The notes below the pieces were generated by a model that made no database searches, was not told the DNA's origin, and saw only the letters and a program-made list of their open reading frames with translations. Source: Sitta carolinensis (taxonomy: Eukaryota > Chordata > Aves > Passeriformes > Sittidae). Taken from it: a stretch of 64,000 nt of DNA. This document shows, piece after piece, positions 1-14,226 of the stretch. A program made the translations under genes and the position numbers. The stretch lies in the NCBI GenBank assembly GCA_032173965.1, contig CM063284.1:112628410-112692409 (forward strand), written 5' to 3'. The stretch's first letter is position 1; each line of letters begins with the position of its first letter.

Positions 1-1110
1 GGTATGTATTAGCTTCCAATTTTAATGGCTGGTTGCCACAGGATGTGGAAGATGTTTTTACAGTGTAGATAAATACCATCCAGAGTAAATACCGAAAGCA
101 CATAAAAATATAAATGAAAGCGTATACAAATCTGTGCAAATGATAATGCAAATCTATTTTCCATTTTGAAAATGTACATACTGTAACAAGAAGTATCTAA
201 AGTCCAAGTGTTCTCACACACAATATCAGGAAAACTCTTAAGTGGTAGGGTTTTTCACATTTTTCTTTTCCTAGCATTACTTTAGAAGCTCTTCAGATGT
301 TTGATTTTGCTTTACCTGCAGTAGTGATTCTGGCATCATGTCAGCTGTTATAGAAAGACTGTAACATAAACAAAAGAGTATGACTTAAAGAGGTGACTGA
401 ACTAAATAAGCTCTTTATCTGGTTTCTGATTGCAGAAATGTCCTTGAGCAAACTTTTTAAAGTTTTCTTTACAAAAACTCTACTGGAGTGCTCAATGGGC
501 TTTCTTTTATCTAAGGGATTTAATTGTATGTCAGCAAAGTTATTTGGAAGCATTTTGGTGCCAGTATAAAGATTTTTGTAAAACCATTTTTAGTGACTTT
601 TTAGAAGATTAAAATGATACAGGTTTTAAGAAAGAGTGTAGAATGATGTTGTAAAAATTAGCTTTGCTTTCACATGATGAAATCTAATGAAACCCTAACA
701 GTCAATAAATTTCACAAAAATTTCCTCAGCAGAAGTATTTTCTTGCTATTTCAGTCACACTGTGTAAGTCTGCATGTGAAAGCTATGTGAGAAGAGGTGC
801 TTAACTTACAAAGAGCAAGTATCATGACATTATCATAAACACATTGTCAGCACTTATTTTAAAAGCATCAGCTGCAACTATAATTAATTTGGTTTGGACT
901 GCAAGGATTGACTAAATGTGATATATGTGTTATTTTAAGAGCATTTACTCTCTGTATTTTGATATGGTGCAGGAAAATTGGCTTCTGTTTTACACTGGGA
1001 CTGGAAAGAAGAGTTTAATGACTTAATGACTGCCTTCTGCTTTTTGGAAGCACCTGCTTGTATAGACTCCCTACAGCAAGAGACATAAATCTGAACACTT
1101 CATCTTATTT

Positions 1111-1113
<3 letters not shown>
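1..1113. other. AT-rich unique DNA, no gene seen
   Basis: I see no gene, recognised transposon or RNA here. The only ORFs are about 70 codons on the minus strand and have no recognisable domain. They are the size expected by chance in AT-rich sequence. Confidence 0.6.
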
Positions 1114-1144
<31 letters not shown>

Positions 1145-1196
1145 GTATGTATGTATGTATGTATGTATGTATGTATGTATGTATGTATGTATGTAT
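1114..1196. repeat. (TA)n followed by (TATG)n microsatellite
   Basis: About 28 bp of pure TA dinucleotide (1114-1141) runs directly into about 55 bp of TATG/ATGT tetranucleotide (1142-1196). A 60-codon plus-strand ORF across it, with runs of YIYI and CMYV, is only the translation of the repeat. Length is likely polymorphic. Confidence 0.97.
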
Positions 1197-3979
1197 TGAA
1201 CAGGAAGAGCATAGTAATGGATCCATGGAGAAACTGCTAAACTAAATGACCATTTTATATAATAAATATATATTCATAAGTATTTCCTAACCTGATTCTT
1301 TTGTCCTGCTTAAATACTGGTTTTATCTTCTTTTGCAACATTTGTGGGTTTTGTCATCCCAAGAATTTGCCTTGGACAAGACTGTATTCCCAGTGACATT
1401 GCTGTACTCTATTTGGGCCAAAAAAGATTCAAATTACTATGTTCTTGTCACCCACCACTGTTAGGATTTGGGTCTAGAAAGGAAAATGTCAAATAGAACA
1501 ATGCGTGTTGGAGTTATAGTGCAGTCCCTGTCTCGTTTCTCCATACCTTTGTTTACATTTTACTAAATTTAATTAGTATTGGATGGTAGAAGACTGCATG
1601 GTTTGAGATTTGATATCAAATATTGAATTTTATTTACATGTAAATTGCATCCAGCTATTAACATGTCTGAGCAGCTTGTATTAGTTTTAAAACGCCTCAT
1701 TCATTTTACCTTGTGCAGGTTAGGAATAGTTTTTAGGAATTTGTGTGTGTTTTATTTAGCTAGCATTAGCATCAGCTGGTGAAAATATGAATACTGGACT
1801 CTGCATACATCTATTTTAACATGAAGTGAGGGAAAATGCACATAAAACTTATCTAAAGACTGCTGCAATAAGGGAAGTTTGGCTTTGTTTGAAATGTTTT
1901 GCAAGAACATCAACATTTTTTCTCTCACGCTTTCACTTTCATAATAAGCCAAACACTCATAGACACCAAAGAGAAGTATACAATGGTATTTAAGAGCATT
2001 GAAGAAGAGTTTATATATACAAAATGGAGTTATTTATATATACATACAGAGTTCACACAGCCTATATTTGTCCTGCTTGCAAGGAACTTAGCTTTTCAAC
2101 AGATTTTTGTAGCAAAACAACTTCTGTTCAATAAATATTTATAGGTTTCAAAAAAAAAGGACCATTTTAATTTAGTTTTCAAATAATAAAATACTATTGC
2201 TGAAGGGAGTTCATAGCTCTGCCGAAATGACAGCTTTTTCTGTGGAAGCAGATCATCTGATACTGAGCTCCTGAGAATGTTCCAGGTTGAAAACCTTAAT
2301 CTCTGATAAAAAAAAAATGAAAAAAAAAAATAAATCATGAAACAGTCATCTTACACACACCGATGCAGACTTGAATCCTTAGAAATCCTGACAGTGTAGT
2401 TATGACTTAGTGTTTCTCAGAAGCATGCACAAATGACTGGTTTATCTAAGTTATTCTCTCCAAGTTTATCCTGCCAGCCCTTAGCTACTCTGTTCTGTCT
2501 CCTTTAGGGGCGGGTCCAAGAATGCCCTTGGAGTAGGCATGTGAAAAACTAATTTTTTTGCCTGACTATAACCTGTTCTCAATCTTCTCTTTGTCAAAGG
2601 CTTTCTAAATACTTGGGCAGCTATTGCTACATGCACTGTGCATTTATTCAGGCTGCTATTTGCACACATATGCGTGTATTGTCAGCCAGAGCAAGGCTAC
2701 AAATCCTGCGCATGACTTAAGGAATCTGTCTACTGCACTTGAATATTAACTAGACCTGAGTCAAGCTCAAACTTAAATTCCACAGAAGGGAAAGCTATTT
2801 AATAAGGGCAACAAAATATACTTTAATAAAGATTTATATTTTATGAAATTTTCTGTAAATAGAATATTTTTAGTTCTCAGATGTGGGGGTCTGGCTGAGT
2901 TAATACCTTGTGAAGTTTAATCTTCCCTCCATCTTATAGTTCACCTCAAATGGTTATGCTTCATATACTATTGCATTCTTCATGAAATTAAGACAAACTC
3001 TAGAAAGGATTGTGTTTTCAGATATTTGCTCTAAAATGGATGCAAAACCAAATATTTGCTGTGAAATGGTTCTAAAAGAGAGAAAGGGCTATATATTATC
3101 TGCAAAGGTTTGAGGAGGCTTGAGCAAAAGCTTACATTTTGGGTAAATATATTTATAAAATCAAGGCCATTGTAATCCTTAAGTCATATTGACTCTGTTC
3201 CGTTGCTTTGTGTATCATCTTTTTTCGCTTGTCTATCTATATGTTTAATTGCAGATTGCCTACTTTGGAAAAAAAAAAAAACAAAACCAAACAGCCAAAA
3301 GTAAATACTCATAATTTCTTCACAGCTTTTCTGTTCCGTTCATTTGTAATAAAATGAACTTCTTTTCACTCAAGCTTCAGGATGCTTAATGGAAGTACTT
3401 CTGGTATAATTCTCTCTATGTCCATCTACTATGAATGGCAGGAAGACTGTCATCCAAACACCTGGATACAAGTGACAGCTGTGCCATCAGTGTATCTGAA
3501 CACGGCATTTGGCAACCAGCATCTCCAGGTATATTCACAATAGTGACTTCTGCTCTCTGTTATTCCAAACAGATACCAGGGCTTACCTGAAGGCATGGAA
3601 AATTTCTGTTATCAAGAAACTTGACATAGCAAGGACATAAAAGCTGAGAAAGTGAAGATTTTTTTCTCTCTCAGTCACAAGCTGAGCAACTGGCTTATGC
3701 CCTGATCCCCCTGACAAACTGCCTCTGGCTATGATGGTATTCCTGTTACATCCTCTCAAGGCTCTCTGTGACACTGCTATGTAGTAACCACTGCAAACAG
3801 GTATTAACCTTTCCCATATCTTTAAAACTGGTGGACCAAAGCATTCTATCTGAGACTCCTACCGATTCTAATCAAAGTCAGGGCTTTTTTAGAGTTTTGC
3901 TCATGAAAGGTGACTGAAATTTGGAGCATGCTGTTTTTATGAGGCAAGATGCCAAGACATTCTGATCAGCAAAAGTCAA
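1197..3979. other. AT-rich unique DNA, no gene seen
   Basis: There is no convincing exon or transposon. A short A-rich patch lies at about 2308-2330 and a 12-A run near 3270. The overlapping ORFs of 60-80 codons on both strands look like chance ORFs. Confidence 0.55.
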
Positions 3980-4000
3980 TTTTATTATATTATATTATTA

Positions 4001-4036
<36 letters not shown>
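3980..4036. repeat. (ATT)n microsatellite
   Basis: The tract starts with irregular TTATAT/TTATTA and becomes a pure ATT trinucleotide repeat of more than 10 units. It is flanked by unique AT-rich DNA. Confidence 0.95.
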
Positions 4037-6319
4037 CTATGTAACTAACCTCAAGAATAAGGGTTTTTTCCTAATTATTCTTGAGAAGGTGTCTGATCAA
4101 AATTATACATCACCAGATGTGCACTTTGTTACACAAATAATCAAGAAAAATACAATGATGTTAGACACATATTTAACCAGAAATAATTATTAATTTTAAT
4201 TTTAGATTCTGAGTATATTATGAATAGGACATTTATTACAGGTAGACAGTAACCCATACTTAAATATGATTTAATTACTGAAGAACATTAAATGAGTACC
4301 TTCCTAATTCAGTGAATTTTTCAGTAAAAATACTCATCTATGATATTTCATTTAATTGACTTGTCAGCAGCAACATGTCAAATCATCAATATATGTGAGA
4401 CACCTTCATATTTAAGCAATTTTTGCTGATTGGTCCAACATTTCATGCTAAGGAATACACGAGTAAATCAAACTGCTGAAGTACATGAATGTGCATACGC
4501 CTTTTGCCAACTCTCCAAGTACACCTTAGGCTTAATTTGAAGTGATTATTTTTCACATCTCAAAAATAATTTCATTTTATAAGAAAACACAGAAATTTAA
4601 TCAGTTTGTAAATTAAACAAGGAAGCTTTAGAATTTGTCGCATAGTGATGAATATTAAAAAAAATTATCTAAGTATACAACTTACCCTGATGTTCTAGGA
4701 TCAGATTCTCACTACTGGGTACAATGGAAAGTCCTAACAACAAGAGTTGGATAATGAGTAAAAGATTTACTTCTTCTGAAATCAAATAACCTTTCAGATC
4801 TCCGAAAGTACTTGCAATGGTTACTTGTAACATAACTGATGTGTGCTCTGATTATACAGCCCATATCACATATTTAATCCTTAAAAAATTCTGCTGATGA
4901 GTAATATTTAATATACAAAATTTATTTTTCATTCCACCATTTATATGATTGAATATTGTATTAAAAAATGTAGTTACATTCCTGTTCATATAATACAAGT
5001 AAAAATTTATAACTCCTCTATATTAAAAGGAACAAAATATAGAATTTCTTTTTGTGTTACCTCTCAACAAGAAAAAAAGTGATAATTTATGAATAAGTTC
5101 TGAAACAATGAAAGTTGATAGATATTTGTCAATCCAAATCTCTAGAAATGGCAGAGTTTACCAATCTGTATTAGCTGGGAGGTAGAAAATGGTTTAGAGC
5201 TTTATATACAGGGTCCTTAGCTATACACTTGCAATTTAAAGGATTGCAGGGGCTTGGCACTGGGCAAGAAAGAATTTCTCCACTTCACTATGCACAAAAT
5301 CAGATGCATAAATGGAATTTTTGGAACTGTTTTGTAGCATAACTAAAATGTGTTATTGCTGGGTTTTTGTTTCAAATTTGGACATGGCTGACGTTAATAA
5401 AAACAATAATTGCTTTTTACTGTACTCAGGGTTTAAGATTGTCATATTGAAAACAACACTAAAATTTTTGTTCCGTGCAGGTAATAGTACAATTACCACT
5501 GCTATTATGACTGGTGAAAAAGCAGCAGAGATTCCTTATCTTTAGCAACTTAGCAGCAGTATGTGACTCATTCAGATTTATGGCTTCCGTAAGGTACCTC
5601 ACTGGCCTGGCAGATACCACAGTTGCAGTAGTCTGTCCAGATAATAATTGTGTTCTCTAGTATAGTCCAGAACAGAAACCTGGAGACTGAGGTTTTTTCT
5701 TTGTTGCTATGATGACAGTGATGCCAGCTTGGCTGTCTGTTTGGTTTTCTAAATTATATCTTTCCCATCGTGGGCCATTAACATACAATATATCAGTATA
5801 GATACGATATCTGTCATAGCGACCACGAGAAACATATTTAGCCAGAAAACCCCAGGTAAGACTATTTGTTTGCATTAATATCCTTGGATCTCAATTAAAG
5901 TGATAACACATTTGTCTTTCTAATTTTCACTAAATTCAAAAATGTATCCACGTGAAATGAAATATCAAATAATAGTGTTTTCAAAATAAACTGATGTAGA
6001 TTCTTTTTTACTTTCTCAGATGCCTTTTCACTGCATCATGTTGTGACTGTAGGAGGAAAATCCAAAGTGTGCTACCCCAAGGTGATATCTGTCACAATAC
6101 CCTTTCATTTTAAAAACAAAAATTAGGCTTTGTACTTGATCTAAAAGCTCAGTCTAATGCAATGGCTGGTCATGCCCATCACTGCGACAATTATATCTAT
6201 TTTTGGCACACTGAGTGCTAGAAAATAGAAACATAGTATTTATCACTGGATTTGTTTTATTAAATAAAGAAAAAATTAATATTGATATTTCTTTTTAGAA
6301 TGAACAATAGGAAAGAGCT
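4037..6319. other. AT-rich unique DNA, no gene seen
   Basis: Very AT-rich through 4.1-5.3 kb. A 72-codon minus-strand ORF at 5657-5875 is slightly richer in charged and aromatic residues than its surroundings. It has no recognisable motif and no convincing minus-strand splice acceptor, so I treat it as chance. Confidence 0.5.
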
Positions 6320-6724
6320 TTATGCTGTTTGCAGACTCGTGGAGAGGTTCTGGGAGGAGACCTCAGGGGTATGGTTTTCACACAGAAATTCAAGAGCCAG
6401 AAGCTGATTTGGCAGCTGACTTTCTCCACGATCAGCAGGAAATGAATGTACCAACCTTGCAGCTGCTTGGCACGGGTCAACTGGCCATTTTTCCTCCTTT
6501 GTAGGAGATTTGCAGGCTTCCAAATCCTCCTCTATCCATGCTAGCACCTCCTCCTGTGCCTGAACAATTCTACGCATGGCAGCTCTGGCCTGGAGAAAGA
6601 GCAGCAGCGTGTGCTGGGGCAGGTGCCCAAGCTCATGGTCCACTTGGCAGGGAGCAGGCAGGCTCCTGGAGGTGGACATGAAGTGGCTCGTGCAGAACAC
6701 ATCTGGTTGTCCCTGTATTCTCAC
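6320..6724 (-). other. Protein-like ORF of unknown identity (134 codons)
   Basis: I do not recognise this ORF. It is the longest one outside simple repeats and LTRs, and it sits in DNA visibly richer in G+C than its flanks. Its middle (about residues 45-75) reads as a plausible amphipathic helix rich in Arg, Gln, Glu and Ala (RRIVQAQEEVLAWIEEDLE). A Lys/Glu/Pro stretch follows, then a region with several Cys. I see no signal peptide or membrane segment. The Met at 6724 is simply the most upstream ATG. No promoter or splice signals are obvious, and AT-rich DNA without genes lies on both sides. It could be an exon fragment, a decayed processed pseudogene or transposon coding fragment, or chance in a GC-richer patch. 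I infer no function. Confidence 0.3.
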
Positions 6725-8929
6725 AGATATCCCTTTTACCTATTGATGTCTCTTTAAATTTAAAGGCACTGGCTTCAGGGAGAATTATTAGTAGGAAATG
6801 GGGTGAATACTTACTGATTTATATGTATAGAGGCTTGGATCAGAGACAGCTTAGATTTTTGAAAACTTGTAAATATCTGAATGAAGATGTCAATAGAGGT
6901 GAAAAGAAGGAGGTCACAGCACCATTCCTTTAGATCTCTACCATGGTGACACGCCTCAGTCAAAAGGATTTTATTCCCAATCCCAGAAACATAGGATAGA
7001 TAGTGTAGTATTCCAAGACAAATTAGGCTTTTCCAGCATAGGAATATTGGCATTTGTGAACAAAGTAAAAAATTGTGTCATAATTTGAAGTCAACTGCAG
7101 GTGTCTGGCACTAAAATAATATATTCTCCCTGTGTAGCTTAACCCATTGGCTGTCTTGACTAACAAATCACATAAAAAATGGGGGTCATGGCCTTGGAGT
7201 GAGACAGCAGAACTCCACCAACTAAGCCAATTTAGACCATCTGAGGCTAGAATTCTGTGAAGCTGAAATTGTTCACTTGATTAATGGACCAGCTGTCTAG
7301 CTCTTATCTCACCTGGACTGCAACCAGTCTCTTTTGTTGTCAAATGCCAGCATGAAGTCCACAACCATGACTGTCAGTAATTTAACATGTAATGAGCTGA
7401 GAAAGAGTACCACAGTTTTGCTACCTTGATATATGACCTAACTGTGTAATTCATCGCAAGGCTTTTTTTCTGAGCTTTAACTAATATAGAAACACTAGCC
7501 TGAGGAGAAGGAAGTGTAAAGGCTGTGTAATCTGTAAGCAGCATCTGAGTTTAGACTGCCAACAGAAAACAGAGAAGCAAAACGTTGTTATTTCATCATC
7601 AAGTGCAATATTGATTGAACGAGGAAGTAAGGGGGATAAAAGGTTATTATTCAATGGTGTACACTTTTAAATTAATGCGATTAAAATTGCTATTGTAATG
7701 TATAAAGGAATTTACTTTCACTCAGATAATTTTTTAAATGTTGTATTTCTAGATCGCATGTTTCATGTGATAGTACAAATTTCTGTCCCCATACTTCCTC
7801 CTGGTACACACCAGAACAAGTAGCTATTCAGTAGTTTAAATAGATTACAGCTGATTTTACTTTATATTCAGGTAATTATTAAATATTAAAATGTATGTCT
7901 GATGAATTCCACTTATGAATAGAAACATCATAAAAGGGATCTATTTCTAAGCAACATCATCTTACCCAAGCAGAGGGAGACACCATTTGTTTGACTTAAT
8001 TATTTTGTAGACACTCATGGAATTTTTCATAAGCTTCAGACAATATCACTATACATGAATTCAAACCAAATGGTCACCAGGACTGCAAATGAGGATTATA
8101 TTGCTTTTGAGCATCTCTGTTATTTGAGAACCCAGAATTTGTTCCAGCTACAAGTTTCTATAAGGGAATTGCTTCAATCCTCAGTTACCCACCTGGCATC
8201 ATTCTACCTCAGTAATTGCAAAAATACATTCTAAAATATGGTTTAAACTGGCAAAATCACTTTGACAGATGTATATTACTAGCATTTGCTGAGTCTGAAT
8301 GATCCAACACCTCCAGAAGAGCAGGAAGCCGCAGGAAAAATTCAGTGCTGTGTAGGGGCAGATCAGTCCAGGTTAATCAACTTAATGAATGTCTCACTCT
8401 ATGACTGAGGAAGATTTTAAGTCTATTATAAAAATGACTTTATTGTAAAGTGCTTCATTTGAGCCTCTTTGTTAGAATATTTTGAATTAATTTCAGGGTA
8501 GTCAAAAATTTGAAAAAAAATTCTGATTAGATGATTGCACAACTCAGCTCACAAAAGTGAATGGGATATCAACTATATCCTACTACCATTCTCCATTTCC
8601 TCTTTTATGGTTTTCTTAAATTCAGAAGTATTATCAATTATTACTTTTGCTTTCATATAGAAAAAGCTTTTCTTGACTTAGCATTGGGAGTTTTTCTGAA
8701 TCCAGTTACAAGGGTACACATCACAGGTAACCAGAGAGAACATTTCAGGAGCCTTTGTAAAATACAAATACTACCAAGTGGCCAAAATTTTTGCAAAATT
8801 CGAATTGGTCCTGCCTTTTAAATTATGTTTATTTCTGTGATTAAAATCTGATCAAATCAAATAGAACTACAGGGTGATTTTTCAATGGCAAAAAGTGATC
8901 TGGATACTTTTAGGAGTTGTCAGTCTGGT
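6725..8929. other. AT-rich unique DNA, no gene seen
   Basis: No gene, transposon or notable repeat recognised. The ORFs of 76-86 codons lack any recognisable domain. Confidence 0.55.
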
Positions 8930-9740
8930 GGTCTAATGGAGGCAAAGCTGTTGCATCTTCATGTCCCCAGGTCCAATGAGTAGTAAGGCTGTGCATTATA
9001 CCCAGTAGAGAACAGGCACACAGAAACATCTATTTACACATTGCACATGCACATAGCCTCATTGGGATATCTATAAACACACATGTGTTAAGTGTAGTTG
9101 TCTCCAGCACAGGCTCAAACACGGCAGCAAGTTGTGTAGATCCAGCAAGCTGGATCTCAGTCTCCCCAGCCACTGGCAACTGGCCATATGAACCCCTGAG
9201 GTTGCAGCCAGGTCCAAAAGCATCTCTCAAATGCACACACATGGTGCTCTCAGTTGACACCCATGTCCCATGGTCTCACTGGCAGATGCCCTGGGCATCC
9301 TGGTCTCTCCAGCATCCAGGTCCTTTGGCATTCCTGGAGACCTGTCCATAAACACCCACAGTTTCCAGACCTCCTGTTTTCTGGCTACTCCAGCTTGGTA
9401 CTCCCTGTGATCACACCCTGACCTGCAGCTCGCTCACAGGTGACCTATCCCTCTTTTCACCATAGCCATGCTTGTCTCTCCCCAAAGACACTGTCATCCC
9501 TCTCTTTCCTCACCTTTGATTCCTCTCCTAAGCATCCCCTAACAGGACTTGTGGCATCCCCAAGTGTCTACACCCCTAATAGCTCTAGTAGCCCTCTAAG
9601 AGTCACACCTCTCAATCTGAAAACTTGGCTGAAGAGGCCTAGCTGTGGTGGGAATGTGGGAAGAGCCAATGTGATGGCCATGGGAAGAGTTGGGGCAAGG
9701 TATTCATTTGGATTCCTTCATCTTCTCACATCCTAATCTT
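8930..9740. other. GC-richer segment, possibly an old transposon
   Basis: Composition changes abruptly from AT-rich flanks to a segment rich in CCA, CTCC and TGG words. Short phrases such as CCAGGTCC and CTCCAGCA recur, as if it were a decayed, partly self-similar element. Overlapping ORFs of 76-98 codons occur on both strands with no recognisable domain. The pattern resembles the LTR-derived segments elsewhere in this window, but I found no TG/CA ends, target duplication or polyadenylation signal to prove it. Boundaries are approximate. Confidence 0.35.
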
Positions 9741-12700
9741 CTTTTTGAAGTTTAATACTTCTATCAGGCCAGCATATAACCTTACCATTTTAAGTAATGA
9801 TCTAAAATTCACTAAGAATTCAGAAATTTAAGTACACTTAATAGAACTTGCATTTTCTAACCACACAATCTTGCACAAGGTACAAAAAATGTGTCTCCAG
9901 GTAAGCAACTCATGTTAAGTCATTGGTGTCTTAAAACAGTTGTAATGGTTTAGGAATGCTGTATTTACTCCCACTAAAAAGACCATGAGCATTTCTTTAA
10001 TTTATTGTGCATTTTCTTCCATGTTAGTGAAGTAAAATTATAGCTGGTTTAGAAAAAATGTACTCAGTTGTCAACTTTAAGTTTGCAACATCATTTCTCT
10101 CTTTGTTCTTCCACTGTTAAAGATTTATAAAATATTAATAAAATAATTTTCACACAGTGTGTATTCATTTATGGGGTTTAGATATAGGGAATAAGTAGCT
10201 TAGATTCTCTTTGCTTTCCCATAGGACTTGAGTCATTAGCTTTAGTCAAGTTATTTCCCGAATGAAGTAGTCATCCAGCAGTTATTTTTCAAAGAAGAAA
10301 ACTTACCTTCTCAGATAATAATCCAATTTCAGCAGCTGGGGCTGATAGAGAAATATAAATCTCTGCAAAATCAAATACTCAATAAAAATCAGAAGAGTTG
10401 AAAACTCTGTTCTAACTTGATAATCAAAATCTGACTCATGGGAATTTCTTAAAAAAAAACCTTTCCATGCTAGTTTCACTGAAGAAAGACATTTCATTTT
10501 TGCTTTCACCAACACTATTGTATTCCACCACCACAAAGAAAGAAACTACATCCCATTTTCAAGGAACTCTAGCGATATGTAAGATGTTCAGAGTCTAATT
10601 TACTGGCATCTGCTCAGGGAACTAGGGTGATGACAGACCTGAAAGATGAGTCTTTTTCCTCATCCTCATCTGCTGGGAATCTCTGATGGAAGAAAAGATG
10701 ACTTTTATGACATCAAAATAATGAAAAAATACGAACTCTGACAAGTTTTCTAATACTATTTTTGTAGCCAGGTAAAATTACCTTCCTTACACAGTATTCT
10801 TATTGGACTCACAGATAACAGCATGGTACTATACAGCCCTGCAAAACCTCAGCCCCATAGGAGATGCTTTTACCTCTCCAAATGTGTACCTACCTGGGAG
10901 TGCTGCTTGTGTGGACCTGCAGCAGAGGTAAACCTCATAGAACTAGTGAACAAAAATTTGCAGCCAAGAATTCACTTTAGGGAGAAATGCAGTTATCAGT
11001 TTGGGAAGAGCTGTAAATCCTGTGTTATTTAGTTATCTCCAGAATTTCACTCATACTTTTCATTAAATATCTACTGTTAATTCTATTTTTTTTTTTTTTT
11101 AAACTAGAATACTTAACGTAAAGTGCCAGGCTGTTACTTGGAAATAAGATGAACATGCATTACAATCTTATTGTTTCATATGCCTCCTAAATGAAAGAGA
11201 GTCTTTCCTGTTGCTCAAGTATTTAATACAGAGATCTGAAGAGACACCTCAGGTTACTCAAACCTCTTTACTTTTACAAATGAGCCTTATTTTTTCAGTC
11301 TTTCATGAAAGTGTTGATCTACTCTACTCTTTGATAATTAATGATCAAAAATACCCTTGTCAATGAGGGAAAAAAATCTCCTTTGCTTAGTATGTTATTC
11401 TTTCATCTTTATGTGTTGATCTCAGTTGGTCTCGATCAATATGAATGACTGAATTCTAAATGCAAATATAGGGACATTAATTCTTTTAGGACGGCAAACA
11501 TGCTCACAGCCTTGTAGTTTCATTAGTAAATTAAGAGGTTCTTCTGATTAACATAGTAAAGCAAATTTTTCTTAAAACTTTAAAGAAAGGAAACCCAGAC
11601 AATCAGGGCTTTTGCATCTAAGGTTGCTAACACCAATTTATCTTGAAAAGCTACAGAAATCCTTTCACATTCAAATTCCCACCATACGCTTATATGCAAA
11701 CACACAAAACCTGAAAGTTTTTCATCCAAACACTCCCAAGGCCAAAATTAAAAATCAACAGTCAAACACAAATGATGAGGTATTTGAGAGGAATCCATAA
11801 GACTTATTGAGCAAGGGGATGGCTCATGACTTTCAAAAATGGTAAAGGTGAAATGACATTCATAAGGAAAAGAGGGTTCTGACTTTGCTTATAGATTCTG
11901 GACTCTGATCAGACCACTGCAATACAGATTGATGCCCTGGATAATTCAAAATATTTTAGTGGAGGCACCAGAACACTAGTGCTCCCAAAAGGGTTTATAT
12001 AGACAGGAATGGAGAACAGAACGGAAAGTTTTATTTTATGCAGACAGAAAAGGTGAAAAAATCAGACAATGTTTAACTCCATGACAAGCAAATACCAAAA
12101 TCAACAAAATTTAACTACAGACTAAAAAAAAGAAAAATACTATTCCTGTTTAAAATGTGGGACAAACAAGAACAGAATCAGACCTACAATTTCCTATGCA
12201 TTTCAATTCAGTGTTGCCAGTTTTCAAATGGATGCTCTTGGTTAGCATATCAAAATCATAACACATGCATACTCACTTTTAATTGTCGAGGCTAAACAAC
12301 CCTGCCATTTTGTACAACATTATTCTTCAGTGTGCACCATCTGTTCAACTGAAATGCAGCTTACAAAATTTATTTCAGTAAAATAAGAAATAAATCTGTT
12401 TTTCAAACTTTATTACTCAGTTGAAAATCATTATGATGTCTCTATAAAGTCAAACACATTTTATGAATGAAATTAGATTTACACATGACATAGCAGTAGA
12501 ACAGTTTCATCATTTTCTTGTGGCACTTCCAAAGATAAAGAGGTGAGCTCCTTTAATATATATCTAGTTACAAGCTTTTAAAGACCTGTTTGTATGAAGG
12601 TCAGTGGCAAGTTTCATTACACAAAAGCTAGCTTGTTTATCTGCAAAGTTTGCTTCATGAAACAAATCAATAAAAACTTGATAAAACTCTTCAGTTATTT

Positions 12701-14121
12701 ACATTCCAATACTGTACAGCACAAAGATATTGCTTTACAATAATTGATCTTTGTGTATTTTCCATGTTTTTCTATTTTATAACTGAAAAATCTTTAACAT
12801 GCAGCAGAGAATTGAATTATTGAAAGTCTGTGGCTACATGAACAATGTAAAATGCAAATTTTTCTGTCCCCCTGAATTTTGTTTGATGAAAAAGCAGATT
12901 CCATATCAGTTTTCAGCTTTGCTAACATTTGGGCTTGTGTGTCTTTAATGGAATCATGCAATTATCAAAAAAAGGCAAAACTGCAGATTCGCTTTTGCTG
13001 ATTTGTTTTGGATATTGTGCTTAATAGTTTTGGATATTGTAACCTGTCTACATGCATACAGCTCACTCCAACACTTCCAAGTAAACATCCTCAATGCTTC
13101 CTGCTTTGTCTCCCTGGCAACATCTCCTCTACTCTGCCCTTGCTAAAGCCATTGCTGCTTTCTTTCTTTTTCTTTGTTAGATTCTTCCTAAGGAAAAGAT
13201 ACAGCAGGAGTGATGAGATTTGGGTCATTAAGCAGGATGTAGTTAATAAGCCTTTAATAAATTAGATTTTCATAGAAGGGATTTCTAGTAGAAATAGAAG
13301 CTTAAAAAGAGTCATTTCACTAATATTTTAGCATGAACTTCTGATAATATTTATTTCTTCCCAATTAGTCTTTTAGAATAACTGTTTTTCAGCTCTAGAA
13401 AAGTCCATTCATAGCACAATGCCTTATGTAATCTCATGTAGAAATGACCAGGTCTTTAGTCTCATGATGTTAATCTAACAATTTAATAGTTTGCAGCTAG
13501 TTAGTTTTGTAATTTAAAATATAATATTTAGATTTATTTATTCGTAATGAATTTTGTTCCAAGATCAGTTGGAGACAGAAATGCTCCATTCACTGTAGAC
13601 AAAATATTAAATCCATCATGAAAGAAGATAAAATCTCTTCTTACATGATTTCATCATGCCTTTCTTCCAGACCTGGATGCAATTTCCTTCAAATTAAATA
13701 ATAAAAAATTCTCAAATTAAATACACAAGTTGCATAAGTACCTCATTTGTTTAATGAGAAATGGATTGTATTGGAGGTATTTTATGATGTGCTGTCAGAG
13801 AGCTTGACTAGACTCTATTACCTCCTGAAAAAGATCAATTTGAAAGGTGCAACTGATAAACAGTAAATATATTAAAAGAAGAATTAATTTACACATGTGT
13901 TACCATTGAATTTACTTCATGATCAGCTCCAAAAATAATACTGATGGGTCAGTGAAGTTAGCATGGGTGCAAATAAGATTACTATACAGAGAGGAATTTG
14001 AGACAACTCACAGAAAAAAATCTAATCCTAAAGACCATGATCAACTACCTTCATTAAATTAAACACACTTAAAATATTTCTCCTAAAAATATGATTGTCA
14101 GTGAATTCTTTTAGAAGCTAT
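9741..14121. other. AT-rich unique DNA, no gene seen
   Basis: No gene or recognised transposon. A 15-T run occurs at 11086-11100. The ORFs (up to 85 codons) are unremarkable. Confidence 0.55.
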
Positions 14122-14226
14122 GGGTTTTTTGGGGTTTTTTTTTGGTTGGTTGGTTGGTTGGCTTGGGGTCTTTTGTGTTTGGTTGGTTGGTTGGTTTGTT
14201 TTAATTTGTTGGTTTGAGTTTTTTTA
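14122..14226. repeat. G/T-rich low-complexity tract with (GGTT)n
   Basis: Runs of T and G lead into two blocks of GGTT tetranucleotide (about 14144-14160 and 14180-14196), followed by TTTG/TTTT-rich sequence. Purines are almost absent except G. Confidence 0.93.

Noticed and set aside
5657..5875. Minus-strand 72-codon ORF with many Arg/Tyr residues
   Set aside because: It has no recognisable domain and no pyrimidine-rich acceptor on that strand, and its length is within chance expectation.
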